The notes under the pieces: generated by a model
Databases searched by the model: none
Seen by the model: the letters and a program-made list of their open reading frames with translations, nothing else
Told to the model about the DNA's origin: nothing
Made by a program: the position numbers and the translations under genes
Assembly (NCBI GenBank): GCA_001512545.1
Contig: LFSI01000004.1
Span: 31,182-69,821, forward strand
DNA: 38,640 nucleotides
From: Clostridia bacterium DTU065
GTDB taxonomy: Bacteria > Bacillota > DTU065
Direction: 5' to 3'
Part shown: piece by piece, positions 23,543-30,754 of the stretch
Position numbering within the stretch: position 1 is the stretch's first letter
Layout: every line of letters begins with the position of its first letter

Positions 23543-23729
23543 GCTCGAATAGCCATCAACCATATTATAGATGAACTGCTCGTCCTGTAGTAGATCCCGC
23601 ATGGAAACCACTCCTGCACCTAAGTTTTTCCACCACTGTGCAAGAGCTTATCCGCATCCAAATCAGAGCACAAGTACCAGTTAATCGGTTTTGAAGTGAA
23701 ATATCCGCACAGCTCTTGTTCTTGCGTGT
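23543..23729. other. Intergenic stretch between methyltransferase and MATE genes
   Basis: Nothing recognisable besides the hairpin before it and the promoter after it. Confidence 0.35.
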
Positions 23730-23758
23730 TTGCAAGCTCTGACTATTTCCTATATCAT
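23730..23758 (+). promoter_or_regulatory. Sigma-70-type promoter for the MATE gene
   Basis: TTGCAA (23730-23735), a 17-bp spacer and TATCAT (23753-23758), 35 bp upstream of the start codon. Confidence 0.5.
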
Positions 23759-23793
23759 AAACAAGTACATCAAAAGGGTAAGAAGGGAAAACA

Positions 23794-25146
23794 TTGACTG
23801 AAGGAAAGATATCACGATCGATTCTGTTGTTCGCACTGCCAATTTTCCTAGGTGACCTATTTCAGCAACTGTACAACGTTGTAGACTCGCTAGTTGTCGG
23901 CAACGTACTAGGTAAAGAAGCCCTCGCTGCTGTTAGTTCCACAGGCAGTCTGCTCTTCCTTATCGTAGGCTTCCTTCACGGCGTATTCGTTGGTTCAAGT
24001 GTAATCATCTCTCGAAGTTTCGGGGCTAAAGACGCGGAAAAAGTATCCATTGCCGTGCACACTACCATTGCATCAGCATTAATCGCTGGTATTCTGATAA
24101 CAGCACTTGGAATCGGGATGACACCTCTTCTCCTCAAGTGGATGGGAACACCCGATGACGTTTTTACAGAAGCTGTTACATACCTAAGACTGTATCTTGC
24201 CGGCGGCATTTTTATGGTTATGTATAACGCTTGCATGGGTATTTTTCAAGCGGTTGGCGACAGCAAACGCCCTCTCTACTACTTGATAATTGCTGCAGTG
24301 CTCAATGTAGTGCTGGACCTTTTGTTTGTGGCCGTATTTGGCTGGGGAATAGGCGGCGTGGCTGTTGCTACAGTGATTTCTCAAATGGTCAGTGCAACCC
24401 TTGGTCTTATCAAACTAACTAAAGTGGACGGGATTCACAAGGTCGATATTAAGAAAATCAGAATCGACTTTGGAATGCTGAAGGAGCAGCTGAAACTGGG
24501 GCTCCCTACCGGTGTACAGAACTCTGTGGTGGCCTTTGCCAACGTCATCGTTCAGTCCAACATCAACGTGTTTGGCTCGGTAGCCATGGCAGGAAACGGA
24601 GCATACGCCAAGTTGGAGAGATTTGCGTTCCTCCCCATTACCAGTTTCAGCATCGCTCTCACAACTTTTGTTGGCCAAAACCTCGGAGCGAAAAAGTACG
24701 ACAGGGCGAAAAAAGGCGCTCGTTTCGGACTTGTGGCAGGAGTCTTGATGGCCCAGATCATCGGCATTCTCATCTGGTCTTTTGCTCCAACGCTCGTTGG
24801 AATCTTCAACTCCGATCCACAGGTAATCTTCCATGGCACTCAGCGTGCAAAAGTGATCTGTCTTTTCTACTTCCTGCTGGCTCTTTCTCACTGCCTCTCA
24901 GGAGTGCTTCGTGGTGCCGGAAAAACCACCGTCCCCATGTTTGTTATGCTCATTAGCTGGTGCTTCATTAGAATTGCCTATATCATGTTGATGGTGAAGA
25001 TCATACCGGATATCCGGGTGATCTACTGGGCATATCCCTTGACTTGGTTCATCAGTACAGCTGTGTTTTTCGTCTATTATCGAAAGACCGATTTCTTAGG
25101 AGAACCCGGTCACGTTCCGGAGTTAGGAGAAGCTGCTCATTCTTAG
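23794..25146 (+). CDS. MATE-family multidrug/toxin efflux transporter
   Basis: A 450-residue MATE (multi-antimicrobial extrusion) protein with twelve predicted helices in two six-helix halves. The 'ILLFALPIFLGDLFQQLYNVVDSLVVG' opening (in overlapping parts) and 'VGDSKRPLYYLIIAAVLNV' close to it are typical of the NorM/DinF-like bacterial branch. The second half begins around 'LKLGLPTGVQNSVVAFANV' and has 'FVGQNLGAKKYDRAKKG' and 'GVLRGAGKTTVPMFVM'. Such pumps export cationic drugs or metabolites with a Na+ or H+ gradient. The start is TTG at 23794, with GAAGGG 7 bases upstream. It is monocistronic with its own promoter and terminator; the substrate is unknown. Confidence 0.93.
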   Translation: MTEGKISRSILLFALPIFLGDLFQQLYNVVDSLVVGNVLGKEALAAVSSTGSLLFLIVGFLHGVFVGSSVIISRSFGAKDAEKVSIAVHTTIASALIAGILITALGIGMTPLLLKWMGTPDDVFTEAVTYLRLYLAGGIFMVMYNACMGIFQAVGDSKRPLYYLIIAAVLNVVLDLLFVAVFGWGIGGVAVATVISQMVSATLGLIKLTKVDGIHKVDIKKIRIDFGMLKEQLKLGLPTGVQNSVVAFANVIVQSNINVFGSVAMAGNGAYAKLERFAFLPITSFSIALTTFVGQNLGAKKYDRAKKGARFGLVAGVLMAQIIGILIWSFAPTLVGIFNSDPQVIFHGTQRAKVICLFYFLLALSHCLSGVLRGAGKTTVPMFVMLISWCFIRIAYIMLMVKIIPDIRVIYWAYPLTWFISTAVFFVYYRKTDFLGEPGHVPELGEAAHS

Positions 25147-25236
25147 GCAGTCCTGCACCGGACAACCTGAGTCCTAAGTTTCGCTGCAGCTGCATGGCAG
25201 TTTGCACACGAATAATGCAACTCCATACGTGAATAT

Positions 25237-25270
25237 AAAACGGACACATGAACGTTTGTGTCCGTTTTTT
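25237..25270 (+). terminator. Terminator after the MATE gene
   Basis: The 11-bp stem AAAACGGACAC / GTGTCCGTTTT (25237-25247, 25258-25268) ends in six T. Confidence 0.9.
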
Positions 25271-25320
25271 ACGTACACGCCGCACTTCAGGCAAAAGCCA
25301 GTGCAGCCTGACCTTGCTTC

Positions 25321-26091
25321 CTAAGCCCAAAGGTAAGAGGTCATGGTCAATGAGCCCAGTTCGCATGACTTGTTGTAGACGCTAACCTCGTCATCTTCGC
25401 ATGTTGCTCCGAGTGAATACAGCAATGGGTAAAAATGATCAGGTGTTGGCACGGCAAGTTTGGCGATGTCGCCGTACTTGCTGTAGTTGATGATGCTATC
25501 GTGGTTTCTTGCCACGATGTATTCATAGATGAACTGGTCAAATTCGTAGGCCCAATCGAAGCCCTTGCTGACTTGGTGCCAGTCGACGAGCCTTAAGTTG
25601 TGAACTACGTTGCCAGTACCTAAGATCAAAACTCCCTGATCGCGCAAAGCCTTGAGTTCTTTCCCAATGTTGTAGTGTACCGCCGGCGGAGCATAGGCGT
25701 CTATGCTCACTTGAAATACAGGTACATCCCTCTCGGGATACATGTGCACTAGGACCGACCAGGTCCCGTGATCAATTCCCCAGGAGTTGTCGAACTGGAT
25801 TTCTCTCGAGATCAGTTCCTTAACGGCCTTTGCGATTTCCGGCGAGCCAGGCGCGTTGTATGTAACCTCATATAACTCTTTGGGAAAACCGTACATGTCA
25901 TAGATAGCTTCGGGGTTTTCTTCATCCATGATTCTAGTTCCTCTAGTATACCAATGAGCCGACACCGAAACAATCGCTTTTGGTTTTGGGATCCGTTTGG
26001 CCATCTCTCGCCAACCTCTAGAGTAAGCGTTGTCTTCAATAGCATTCATCGGGGAACCGTGTCCTACAAACACCACAGGCATTCTCGACAT
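25321..26091 (-). CDS. LigB/DODA (YgiD)-type extradiol dioxygenase family protein
   Basis: A 256-residue member of the class III extradiol ring-cleavage/4,5-DOPA dioxygenase family. It shows GHGSPMNAIEDNAYSRGW at about 10 with H11, IVSVSAHWYTRGT with H46, 'FDNSWGIDHGTWSVL' with H108, ILGTGNVVHNLR, and PTPDHFYPLLY near 220. The three histidine-containing motifs match metal ligands and acid/base residues of YgiD. The reaction uses O2 on a catechol, which is odd beside anaerobe-type genes, so the physiological reaction may differ. The ATG at 26091 follows GGAGG by 8 bases. It is monocistronic, ending 51 bp before the MATE terminator on the opposite strand. Confidence 0.88.
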   Translation of the reverse strand: MSRMPVVFVGHGSPMNAIEDNAYSRGWREMAKRIPKPKAIVSVSAHWYTRGTRIMDEENPEAIYDMYGFPKELYEVTYNAPGSPEIAKAVKELISREIQFDNSWGIDHGTWSVLVHMYPERDVPVFQVSIDAYAPPAVHYNIGKELKALRDQGVLILGTGNVVHNLRLVDWHQVSKGFDWAYEFDQFIYEYIVARNHDSIINYSKYGDIAKLAVPTPDHFYPLLYSLGATCEDDEVSVYNKSCELGSLTMTSYLWA

Positions 26092-26157
26092 ACTCTGTGC
26101 CTCCATTACGCTGATTTGAAGCTTTTTGCTCCGTGCTACTTTCTACCGATGTATAAA

Positions 26158-26203
26158 AGATGATTGCTCATCCCGAGAAACTCGGGTTTCTCACAGATCA
26201 TCT
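26158..26203 (-). terminator. Imperfect hairpin terminator
   Basis: Outer arms AGATGAT / ATCATCT (26158-26164, 26197-26203) enclose a perfect CCCGAG-aaa-CTCGGG stem (26172-26186). On the minus strand TTTTA follows. It begins at the stop codon of the small open frame described next. Confidence 0.55.
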
Positions 26204-26331
26204 CATGAAACTTGAGGTACTGGACGAGCTGCTTTCGTGCGTGAGAGGCGAATACTCTCATTGAAAAACTTGTACAACTCGTTGACCAGTGCAGTTTCGT
26301 CTTCAATTCCCTCCAGCCTATCAAACACCAT
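26203..26331 (-). CDS. Candidate small protein or surviving tail of a decayed gene
   Basis: A 42-codon frame starting MVFDRLEGIEDETALVNELY and ending VPQVS, with amphipathic helix character (LVNELYKFFNESIRLSRTKAA). GGTGAGG lies about 7 bases before its ATG, and the stop is at the foot of a terminator hairpin, as for a real gene end. The preceding 60 bases read protein-like (LMLNGFCQLYFGEG) in a different frame, so this may instead be the tail of a frameshifted longer gene. I do not recognise the family. It lies 100 bp downstream of the NTF2-like gene. Confidence 0.4.
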   Translation of the reverse strand: MVFDRLEGIEDETALVNELYKFFNESIRLSRTKAARPVPQVS

Positions 26332-26431
26332 AAGCATCCCTCACCAAAGTATAGTTGGCAAAACCCGTTTAGCATGAGTTTCTCGTCTCTCTTTCCAGAT
26401 CCTTTATGGCCATCGGTGCATACACAAAAGG

Positions 26432-26812
26432 TCACAATTTTGCTGGAATGCGATACGACCGAATTTCCGTTATCTTTGCTTTCGGTCCAAACCTGCCAAA
26501 CTTGTAGACGTCGCAGAACTCCACGGAGAAGTCGCGGAAACTAAGTGTTCCATATGCTGCCGCTACATTTCCGTGGGTTAAAACATCTCCGATATGGACT
26601 CCGGTCAGATCCCTATCTGCAAAACCCTTGATCTCAGAGATTACATCATCCTTACCCCTGACCGTTCTATCTCCAACGATTTCCAGCACAACAGCTTCTT
26701 CTAAACTCTCCAACAGAAACTGAGCGTCAGCAAATGCTATCGCTTTATACAGCTGGATTAAAAGTAGCTTCTTCGGTGCATTACCACAGTTCTCGGGATG
26801 TGTAAACTTCAC
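26432..26812 (-). CDS. NTF2/SnoaL-like small protein
   Basis: A 126-residue alpha+beta protein. An N-terminal helix with KAIAFADAQFLLESLEE is followed by 'AVVLEIVGDRTVRGKDDVIS', then strands GVHIGDVLTHGNVAAAYG, and the end FGPKAKITEIRSYRIP. This cone-like pattern is that of NTF2/SnoaL proteins, which are ligand-binding pockets or small isomerases. The GTG at 26812 follows GGAGGGGG by 6 bases, preferred to farther starts. The adjacent stretch contains remnants of other genes, so the locus has been rearranged. Function unknown. Confidence 0.65.
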   Translation of the reverse strand: MKFTHPENCGNAPKKLLLIQLYKAIAFADAQFLLESLEEAVVLEIVGDRTVRGKDDVISEIKGFADRDLTGVHIGDVLTHGNVAAAYGTLSFRDFSVEFCDVYKFGRFGPKAKITEIRSYRIPAKL

Positions 26813-26893
26813 AGGATGCCCCCTCCTTTTCGTAAATGTACGTAAAGGTCTCTTAAAACAAAATACCCAAAACCAGATGGGCAAACCGAACTG

Positions 26894-26989
26894 GATGTTG
26901 CCAACGCTGCACTGTTCCTGGCTTCGGATATGTCCTCTAATCTGACAGGAGTTGTCCTTCCTGTAGGTGGAGGTTGGACCATCGCCTGA
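26894..26989 (+). pseudogene. C-terminal remnant of a short-chain dehydrogenase
   Basis: Thirty-one codons and a stop encode [24 protein letters not shown] and GGGWTIA. This is the unmistakable last part of a classical SDR ([27 protein letters not shown]). The frame hits a stop shortly upstream, and the catalytic and nucleotide-binding parts are absent. A terminator 12 bp further on looks like the original end of the lost gene. The upstream part was probably removed when the minus-strand genes next to it came to lie here. Confidence 0.75.
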
Positions 26990-27000
26990 GCATATGTTGA

Positions 27001-27030
27001 AAAGCTGCCCTAAGGACAGGGCAGCTTTTT
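27001..27030. terminator. Bidirectional terminator
   Basis: The 11-bp stem AAAGCTGCCCT / AGGGCAGCTTT (27001-27011, 27018-27028) with flanking A and T runs. It now ends the rubrerythrin operon on the minus strand and formerly the dehydrogenase remnant on the plus strand. Confidence 0.85.
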
Positions 27031-27115
27031 AGTTCCTGTTGGTTAAATGTGGCAAAATCGCTAGACTATCTCTCGTTGCACTACCGAAAGAGATGGGGCG
27101 TTTTGTAGTAACAGT

Positions 27116-28093
27116 TTAGTACTTAATGAACCTTTCTCCGGGAACGCCGCAAATGGGACACTTCTCGGGAACGGCTTTTTCGATGTTCCCGCACACCGGA
27201 CAGAGGTAGTAGAACACTTCTTCCGTTTCATCGAGGTTTTCCAGCGCCTCTTGGTACAAGCGAGCGTGGACTTCCTCTGCCTTCATGGCAAAGGTGAAAG
27301 CCATGAGCGCCGCTTTATTTCCTACAGCTTCTGCTGCTTTGGCAAATTCAGGATACATCTCTTCAAACTCATAGGTTTCGCCCTTTATGGCATCTTTCAA
27401 GTTGTCTTCGGTTGAATTGATTTTTCCCGCTACCTCAAACTGTCTGGCGGCATGCAGAGTCTCGGCATCACATGCAGCTCTAAACAATTTTGCAGCGTTG
27501 AGTTTTCCTTCTCTCTCGGCTTTTTTGGCGTACGCCAGATATTTTTGATGAGCTTGAGATTCACCAGCAAAGGCCGCCATCAAATACTCCAGGATTTTGT
27601 CTTCTTTCACAGTGTCTCCTCCTTCGCTTCGGCTTAACAAGTTAAGCAGTCTTTCGACTTTATCTTTTGGCAGGTCTTGTGGACCTTCTTCCAATAGTGA
27701 CTTCAGGAAGTTTTTGACATTTTCGCTTTGGGGTAGCATGAAACCTGCTTCACGCAGGATATCTTCTGCCATAATGCGGTTGGATTTTTCGATTGCCTTA
27801 GCCAGGATTCCCGGCAGTGAGGCGGCTATGTTCTCCTGCTCTGACTTACTCCGTAAAAGGGCATTCATTGCGCCTACAACCGTTTCTGTTTTCGGTTGTT
27901 GAGTCGGATACTCAAACGGCACCATTGAGATAGCCCCAGAAGGACACGCATCGGCACAATCACCGCAACCTATGCATTTTTCAACATCAATGATGCTGTT
28001 CTCGGTGTCAGTAGCTCCGGTGGGACAGACAAAAAGACACAAGCAGTCTTTTGTGCAAAGCCGTATGTTCCTTACCGCGTACTTGGTTGTCAT
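27116..28093 (-). CDS. Ferredoxin-rubrerythrin fusion protein
   Basis: A 325-residue multidomain redox protein. The N-terminus is a two-cluster ferredoxin: an unusual C13-x3-C17-x-C19-x3-C23-P, and a standard C40-x2-C43-x2-C46-x3-C50-P. A helical linker runs from about 75 to 160. The rubrerythrin diiron domain covers about 163-290, with AGESQAHQKY, CDAETLHA, YEFEEMYPEF and KAEEVHARLY supplying the Glu/His ligands. The C-terminus is a rubredoxin-like iron site with C298-x2-C301 and C312-x2-C315. Rubrerythrins reduce H2O2 in anaerobes; the fused ferredoxin may deliver electrons directly. The ATG at 28093 follows GGGAGGT by 7 bases and lies 5 bp after the upstream rubredoxin fusion gene, so they form an operon. 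Confidence 0.92.
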   Translation of the reverse strand: MTTKYAVRNIRLCTKDCLCLFVCPTGATDTENSIIDVEKCIGCGDCADACPSGAISMVPFEYPTQQPKTETVVGAMNALLRSKSEQENIAASLPGILAKAIEKSNRIMAEDILREAGFMLPQSENVKNFLKSLLEEGPQDLPKDKVERLLNLLSRSEGGDTVKEDKILEYLMAAFAGESQAHQKYLAYAKKAEREGKLNAAKLFRAACDAETLHAARQFEVAGKINSTEDNLKDAIKGETYEFEEMYPEFAKAAEAVGNKAALMAFTFAMKAEEVHARLYQEALENLDETEEVFYYLCPVCGNIEKAVPEKCPICGVPGERFIKY

Positions 28094-28098
28094 TGCAG

Positions 28099-28764
28099 TT
28101 ACCTCCCCTCTACCTTTTCAAACTTCCAGTTGGGAACCTTGCAGATCGGGCAAACGTCTGGCAGCTTGTCCCCGATAAAGATGAACCCGCAAATGGTACA
28201 GACATAAACGCCGGTATTGGCAAAAAGGGCGTCTCCTTCTTTCTGGTACCGAGTAAGGAGTGACTTTAAGATGCGGGTCACCTTCTCATTCCACACCAAG
28301 GCCCGAAGGGCGCCGCGATCTCTTACCGCTTCTGCTGCGCTATTTGCGTTTGGGATACCCTGCTCGAGGTCTTTTTCTACAAGCTCGAACAGTTGGCTGA
28401 AATCTGGATCTTTGGCCGGTACTGCTTTTGATTTAAAGAACGCTGCTAGCTCAGAGAACAGCTCAGCTTCTTCAAACTTGTACTGCTTCTCGCATCCTCT
28501 GGCAAGATTAGAACACAGCGCACTGACCTCTAAAGGGGACAGCTCTTTCATATCAGGGTCGGCAGCTACTGCCGCTTCCACTATTTGAGGCGTGGAGTCG
28601 ACAGAACCTTCCATCTCAAAATCCGATTTCTCCGCGCCGCACACAGGACAGACCCAGTCCTCTGGCAGATCTTCCCATTTAGTACCCGGCGCAATGCCCG
28701 CTTCTGGTATTCCAATTGCTTCGTCGTACTCGAAACCACACACGGAACAGACGTATTTGGCCAT
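28099..28764 (-). CDS. Double rubredoxin fusion with central helical domain
   Basis: A 221-residue protein. The N-terminal rubredoxin has C6-x2-C9 and C39-x2-C42 ([11 protein letters not shown]) with the usual spacing. A helical middle of about 120 residues contains '[18 protein letters not shown]' but no full diiron ligand set I can see. The C-terminal rubrerythrin-type rubredoxin domain has C189-x2-C192 and C205-x2-C208 (CTICGFIF...CPICKVPNW). It should carry electrons to peroxide or O2 reductases such as the rubrerythrin fusion downstream and FprA at 33549. The ATG at 28764 follows GGAGG by 7 bases. Two iron sites on one chain suggest an intramolecular relay. Confidence 0.88.
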   Translation of the reverse strand: MAKYVCSVCGFEYDEAIGIPEAGIAPGTKWEDLPEDWVCPVCGAEKSDFEMEGSVDSTPQIVEAAVAADPDMKELSPLEVSALCSNLARGCEKQYKFEEAELFSELAAFFKSKAVPAKDPDFSQLFELVEKDLEQGIPNANSAAEAVRDRGALRALVWNEKVTRILKSLLTRYQKEGDALFANTGVYVCTICGFIFIGDKLPDVCPICKVPNWKFEKVEGR

Positions 28765-28807
28765 GACACAACCTCCTTCTTTTTCTTTTTATGTTATAAA
28801 GGCATCC

Positions 28808-28864
28808 ATGGTGGAACCTTTAGAACTCCGAACCTTACAGGATTATTCGGTTTTATCGAGTTAA
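28808..28864 (+). other. Very short open frame before a terminator, possible leader peptide or small RNA
   Basis: ATG at 28808 gives an 18-codon frame ending at the foot of the terminator below. The upstream AAAGG is a weak ribosome site. No downstream plus-strand gene exists for it to control, so a short untranslated transcript is as likely. Confidence 0.25.
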
Positions 28865-28895
28865 GGACAGCTACAATCTCTGTAGCGTCCTTTTT
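28863..28895 (+). terminator. Plus-strand terminator without an upstream gene
   Basis: AAGGAC-a-GCTACA pairs with TGTAGC-GTCCTT (one bulge) around a 5-base loop and is followed by five T. The only plus-strand sequence between it and the divergent rubredoxin gene is about 100 bases. Confidence 0.7.
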
Positions 28896-29180
28896 CTGTG
28901 ATCCTGTTTTGATATGTACTAGGTTGGTCCGTTTCCTTCTGCATCGAGACGGTGGATCTTGCTTCTGTCTGGGGGAGCGTGCTGCTGCGAAACCAAGCAA
29001 CCAACACTGAGGTTACCCAGTACACCATAGCAGTATGTTTAAACTCTTCAACAACTATGGCCATATCCCTTTGTTGTGGGGCCAAAGTGTCACTTTTGTT
29101 TGTAAATTTCTGAGACGTGCGGGAGTGCCATATGGTTTTTCTAGCGGAAAACCCATGAAGTGCACGATACAAGCGAGCAA
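28896..29180. other. Intergenic region, no certain gene
   Basis: Open frames on the minus strand here (for example 28861-29172) have stretches that look protein-like but no ribosome site, no family I recognise, and they run through the terminator stem. I leave the stretch as non-coding or decayed. Confidence 0.4.
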
Positions 29181-29217
29181 GAAAAAAACCTGGAACTTCT
29201 CTATAGAAGCCCAGGTT
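29181..29217 (-). terminator. Terminator after the GDT1-like gene
   Basis: AACCTGG / CCAGGTT outer stem with an inner CTTC-tctata-GAAG. On the minus strand seven to eight T follow. Confidence 0.8.
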
Positions 29218-29308
29218 CCAAATTTACGTTAGGTAGTATACTGCGTTTTTTACTTAAGTGAAAGCCAAAATTATTGAGGAAAACTCCAGCTGCCCAAAGT
29301 ATTCCCCG

Positions 29309-30478
29309 TTAGACGTGTCTCGGACTTTCCATAGCCGTTTCTGCTGGTTGTTTAGCGGTGTTTCTAACACGCACCATCTTAGCTATTTTTTCCGATAGTA
29401 CAGCGTCAACCTCTCTTAGGTCTTCGATATAAGACTTGATGGACTCAAAACTTTCGATGTGATGCCCTAAGAGAATCTCTTCCATCTGATTCCTGATAAG
29501 GTGTGCATTGGCCAGGTCTTTTTCATCGGGAACCGTTCCGATTAAGCACAGGGTATCCACTAAACAGTCTAAAACTTCCTCTTGCTTGAAGGGTTTGTTG
29601 TTGTGATATACCCCGCCGTTCTGTGGCAAGTCATGCCATTCCTCGTTGACTAGACCGGCTTTAACGATCTCTTTAGACTTGCCTATAGCACACATCCGTC
29701 CTGCACACGTACCGCAGTATTCGGCTCCCAGACAGATGTGGTCCAGGTCTTCCTGCAGATGAAGGTAGTAGTTGCGCAGAAGTTTTGCTGTGGTAAGGAA
29801 CTCTGATTGGATTCCGGAACGTTTCCGGACGATTAATGAACGGATCATCCCCAGCATCACTAGTCCCAGTAAGCCGATGGAAGGAACCACAGTATAGACG
29901 TTCAAATACTGGGCAGGCACTGTCTGAAGCAGCTTCTGAACGCCGAAAAATGCGAAAACGCATGATGCTAGAACTTTGATGCCCAGCTCTGGAATTTTAT
30001 CGCCGAGCTTCTTCCCGATATAAATCCCCAAAGCTCCGGTAGCTACCATTCCTAAAACCGTTCCCGCAAGAATCGTCATTGGGGATGTGCTGTCAGCTGC
30101 TAATGTAATCGCCGTGAGCTGAGTCTTGTCCCCAAGTTCGCCTAAAAAGAAAGCCATGGCCACCGTAGCAACGGGACCAAACTCAACTTTTGCTTCTTTA
30201 TCCGCTTCTTCCTGTTCAGGCTTCAGTGTCCAAAGGGCAAATCCGATAAACGCAATACCGGCGATCATCTGGACTGTACTGATGGGAATCACGCGGGAAA
30301 GATAGTTGCCCAGAACCACCGCCAATCCGTGGTTCAAGAAAGCACCCAGACCGATGCCTATTAAAACCTTCCGCACCGGATACCGCGTGACAAACGCCAT
30401 GGCGAGTATTTGGGTTTTGTCCCCCATCTCTGCAATAAAAATCAGCATAAACGCTCTAATGATCTCTTGAATATGCAT
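29309..30478 (-). CDS. GDT1/UPF0016 cation exporter with extra cysteine-bearing cytosolic domain
   Basis: A 389-residue protein. Residues 1-185 are a complete UPF0016/GDT1 transporter: two three-helix repeats with the signatures EMGDKTQ (17-23) and ELGDKTQ (114-120). Bacterial relatives such as MneA and Mnx export Mn2+. A seventh helix (about 197-215) follows, then a soluble domain of about 170 residues not found in ordinary members. It has C249-x5-C255-x2-C258-x4-C263, a VYHNNKPFKQEE stretch and long acidic helices. The cluster could bind metal or Fe-S and act as a sensor. The ATG at 30478 follows AAGGAAGAG by 8 bases. The leader is long and structured, but I do not see the yybP-ykoY Mn riboswitch consensus. 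Confidence 0.88.
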   Translation of the reverse strand: MHIQEIIRAFMLIFIAEMGDKTQILAMAFVTRYPVRKVLIGIGLGAFLNHGLAVVLGNYLSRVIPISTVQMIAGIAFIGFALWTLKPEQEEADKEAKVEFGPVATVAMAFFLGELGDKTQLTAITLAADSTSPMTILAGTVLGMVATGALGIYIGKKLGDKIPELGIKVLASCVFAFFGVQKLLQTVPAQYLNVYTVVPSIGLLGLVMLGMIRSLIVRKRSGIQSEFLTTAKLLRNYYLHLQEDLDHICLGAEYCGTCAGRMCAIGKSKEIVKAGLVNEEWHDLPQNGGVYHNNKPFKQEEVLDCLVDTLCLIGTVPDEKDLANAHLIRNQMEEILLGHHIESFESIKSYIEDLREVDAVLSEKIAKMVRVRNTAKQPAETAMESPRHV

Positions 30479-30525
30479 CGTTTAGACTCTTCCTTGTCCA
30501 ATTCTTGTTCAGTCCGGATGAGCTT

Positions 30526-30595
30526 CAGGCTTCCTCGATGGGTTTGCACATCCAACCAAAAGCCCAAAGCCTGCCGGCATAATGCAGGTCTTTTT
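30526..30595. other. Structured leader/antisense region with competing hairpins
   Basis: CAGGCTT (30526-30532) and AAGCCTG (30567-30573) form a perfect 7-bp closing stem around a 34-base loop. AAGCCTGC also competes for CCTGC / GCAGG (30570-30574, 30584-30588), which is followed on the plus strand by TTTTT (30591-30595). The arrangement lies 50-115 bp upstream of the GDT1-like gene on the minus strand. Confidence 0.45.
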
Positions 30596-30754
30596 ACCTT
30601 CCTACAATCTTCAGTTACACTTGTTGAAAAACACTATTGCTATTGTATACCTGCCCCTCGTTGCGGTCAAGGAAGCAGTCTGAACTATAGCCACTTTCAA
30701 GCACTACCCTAAATGCCTAAGTTACAAAAAAAGTGTCCAGGTGGAGATGCTAGG

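Noticed and set aside
24415-24891. A 158-codon frame antisense to the MATE gene
   Set aside because: A shadow; the MATE protein is complete and well conserved.
26136-26435. A 99-codon minus-strand open frame
   Set aside because: It reads straight through the terminator hairpin at 26158-26203 and lacks a ribosome site; the better-supported frame is the small one at 26203-26331.
28861-29172. A 103-codon minus-strand open frame with some protein-like stretches
   Set aside because: No ribosome site, no family resemblance, and it crosses the terminator stem at 28863-28895.
30479-30640. yybP-ykoY (Mn2+) riboswitch before the GDT1-like gene
   Set aside because: The conserved loop sequences of that riboswitch are not present, although the leader is structured.
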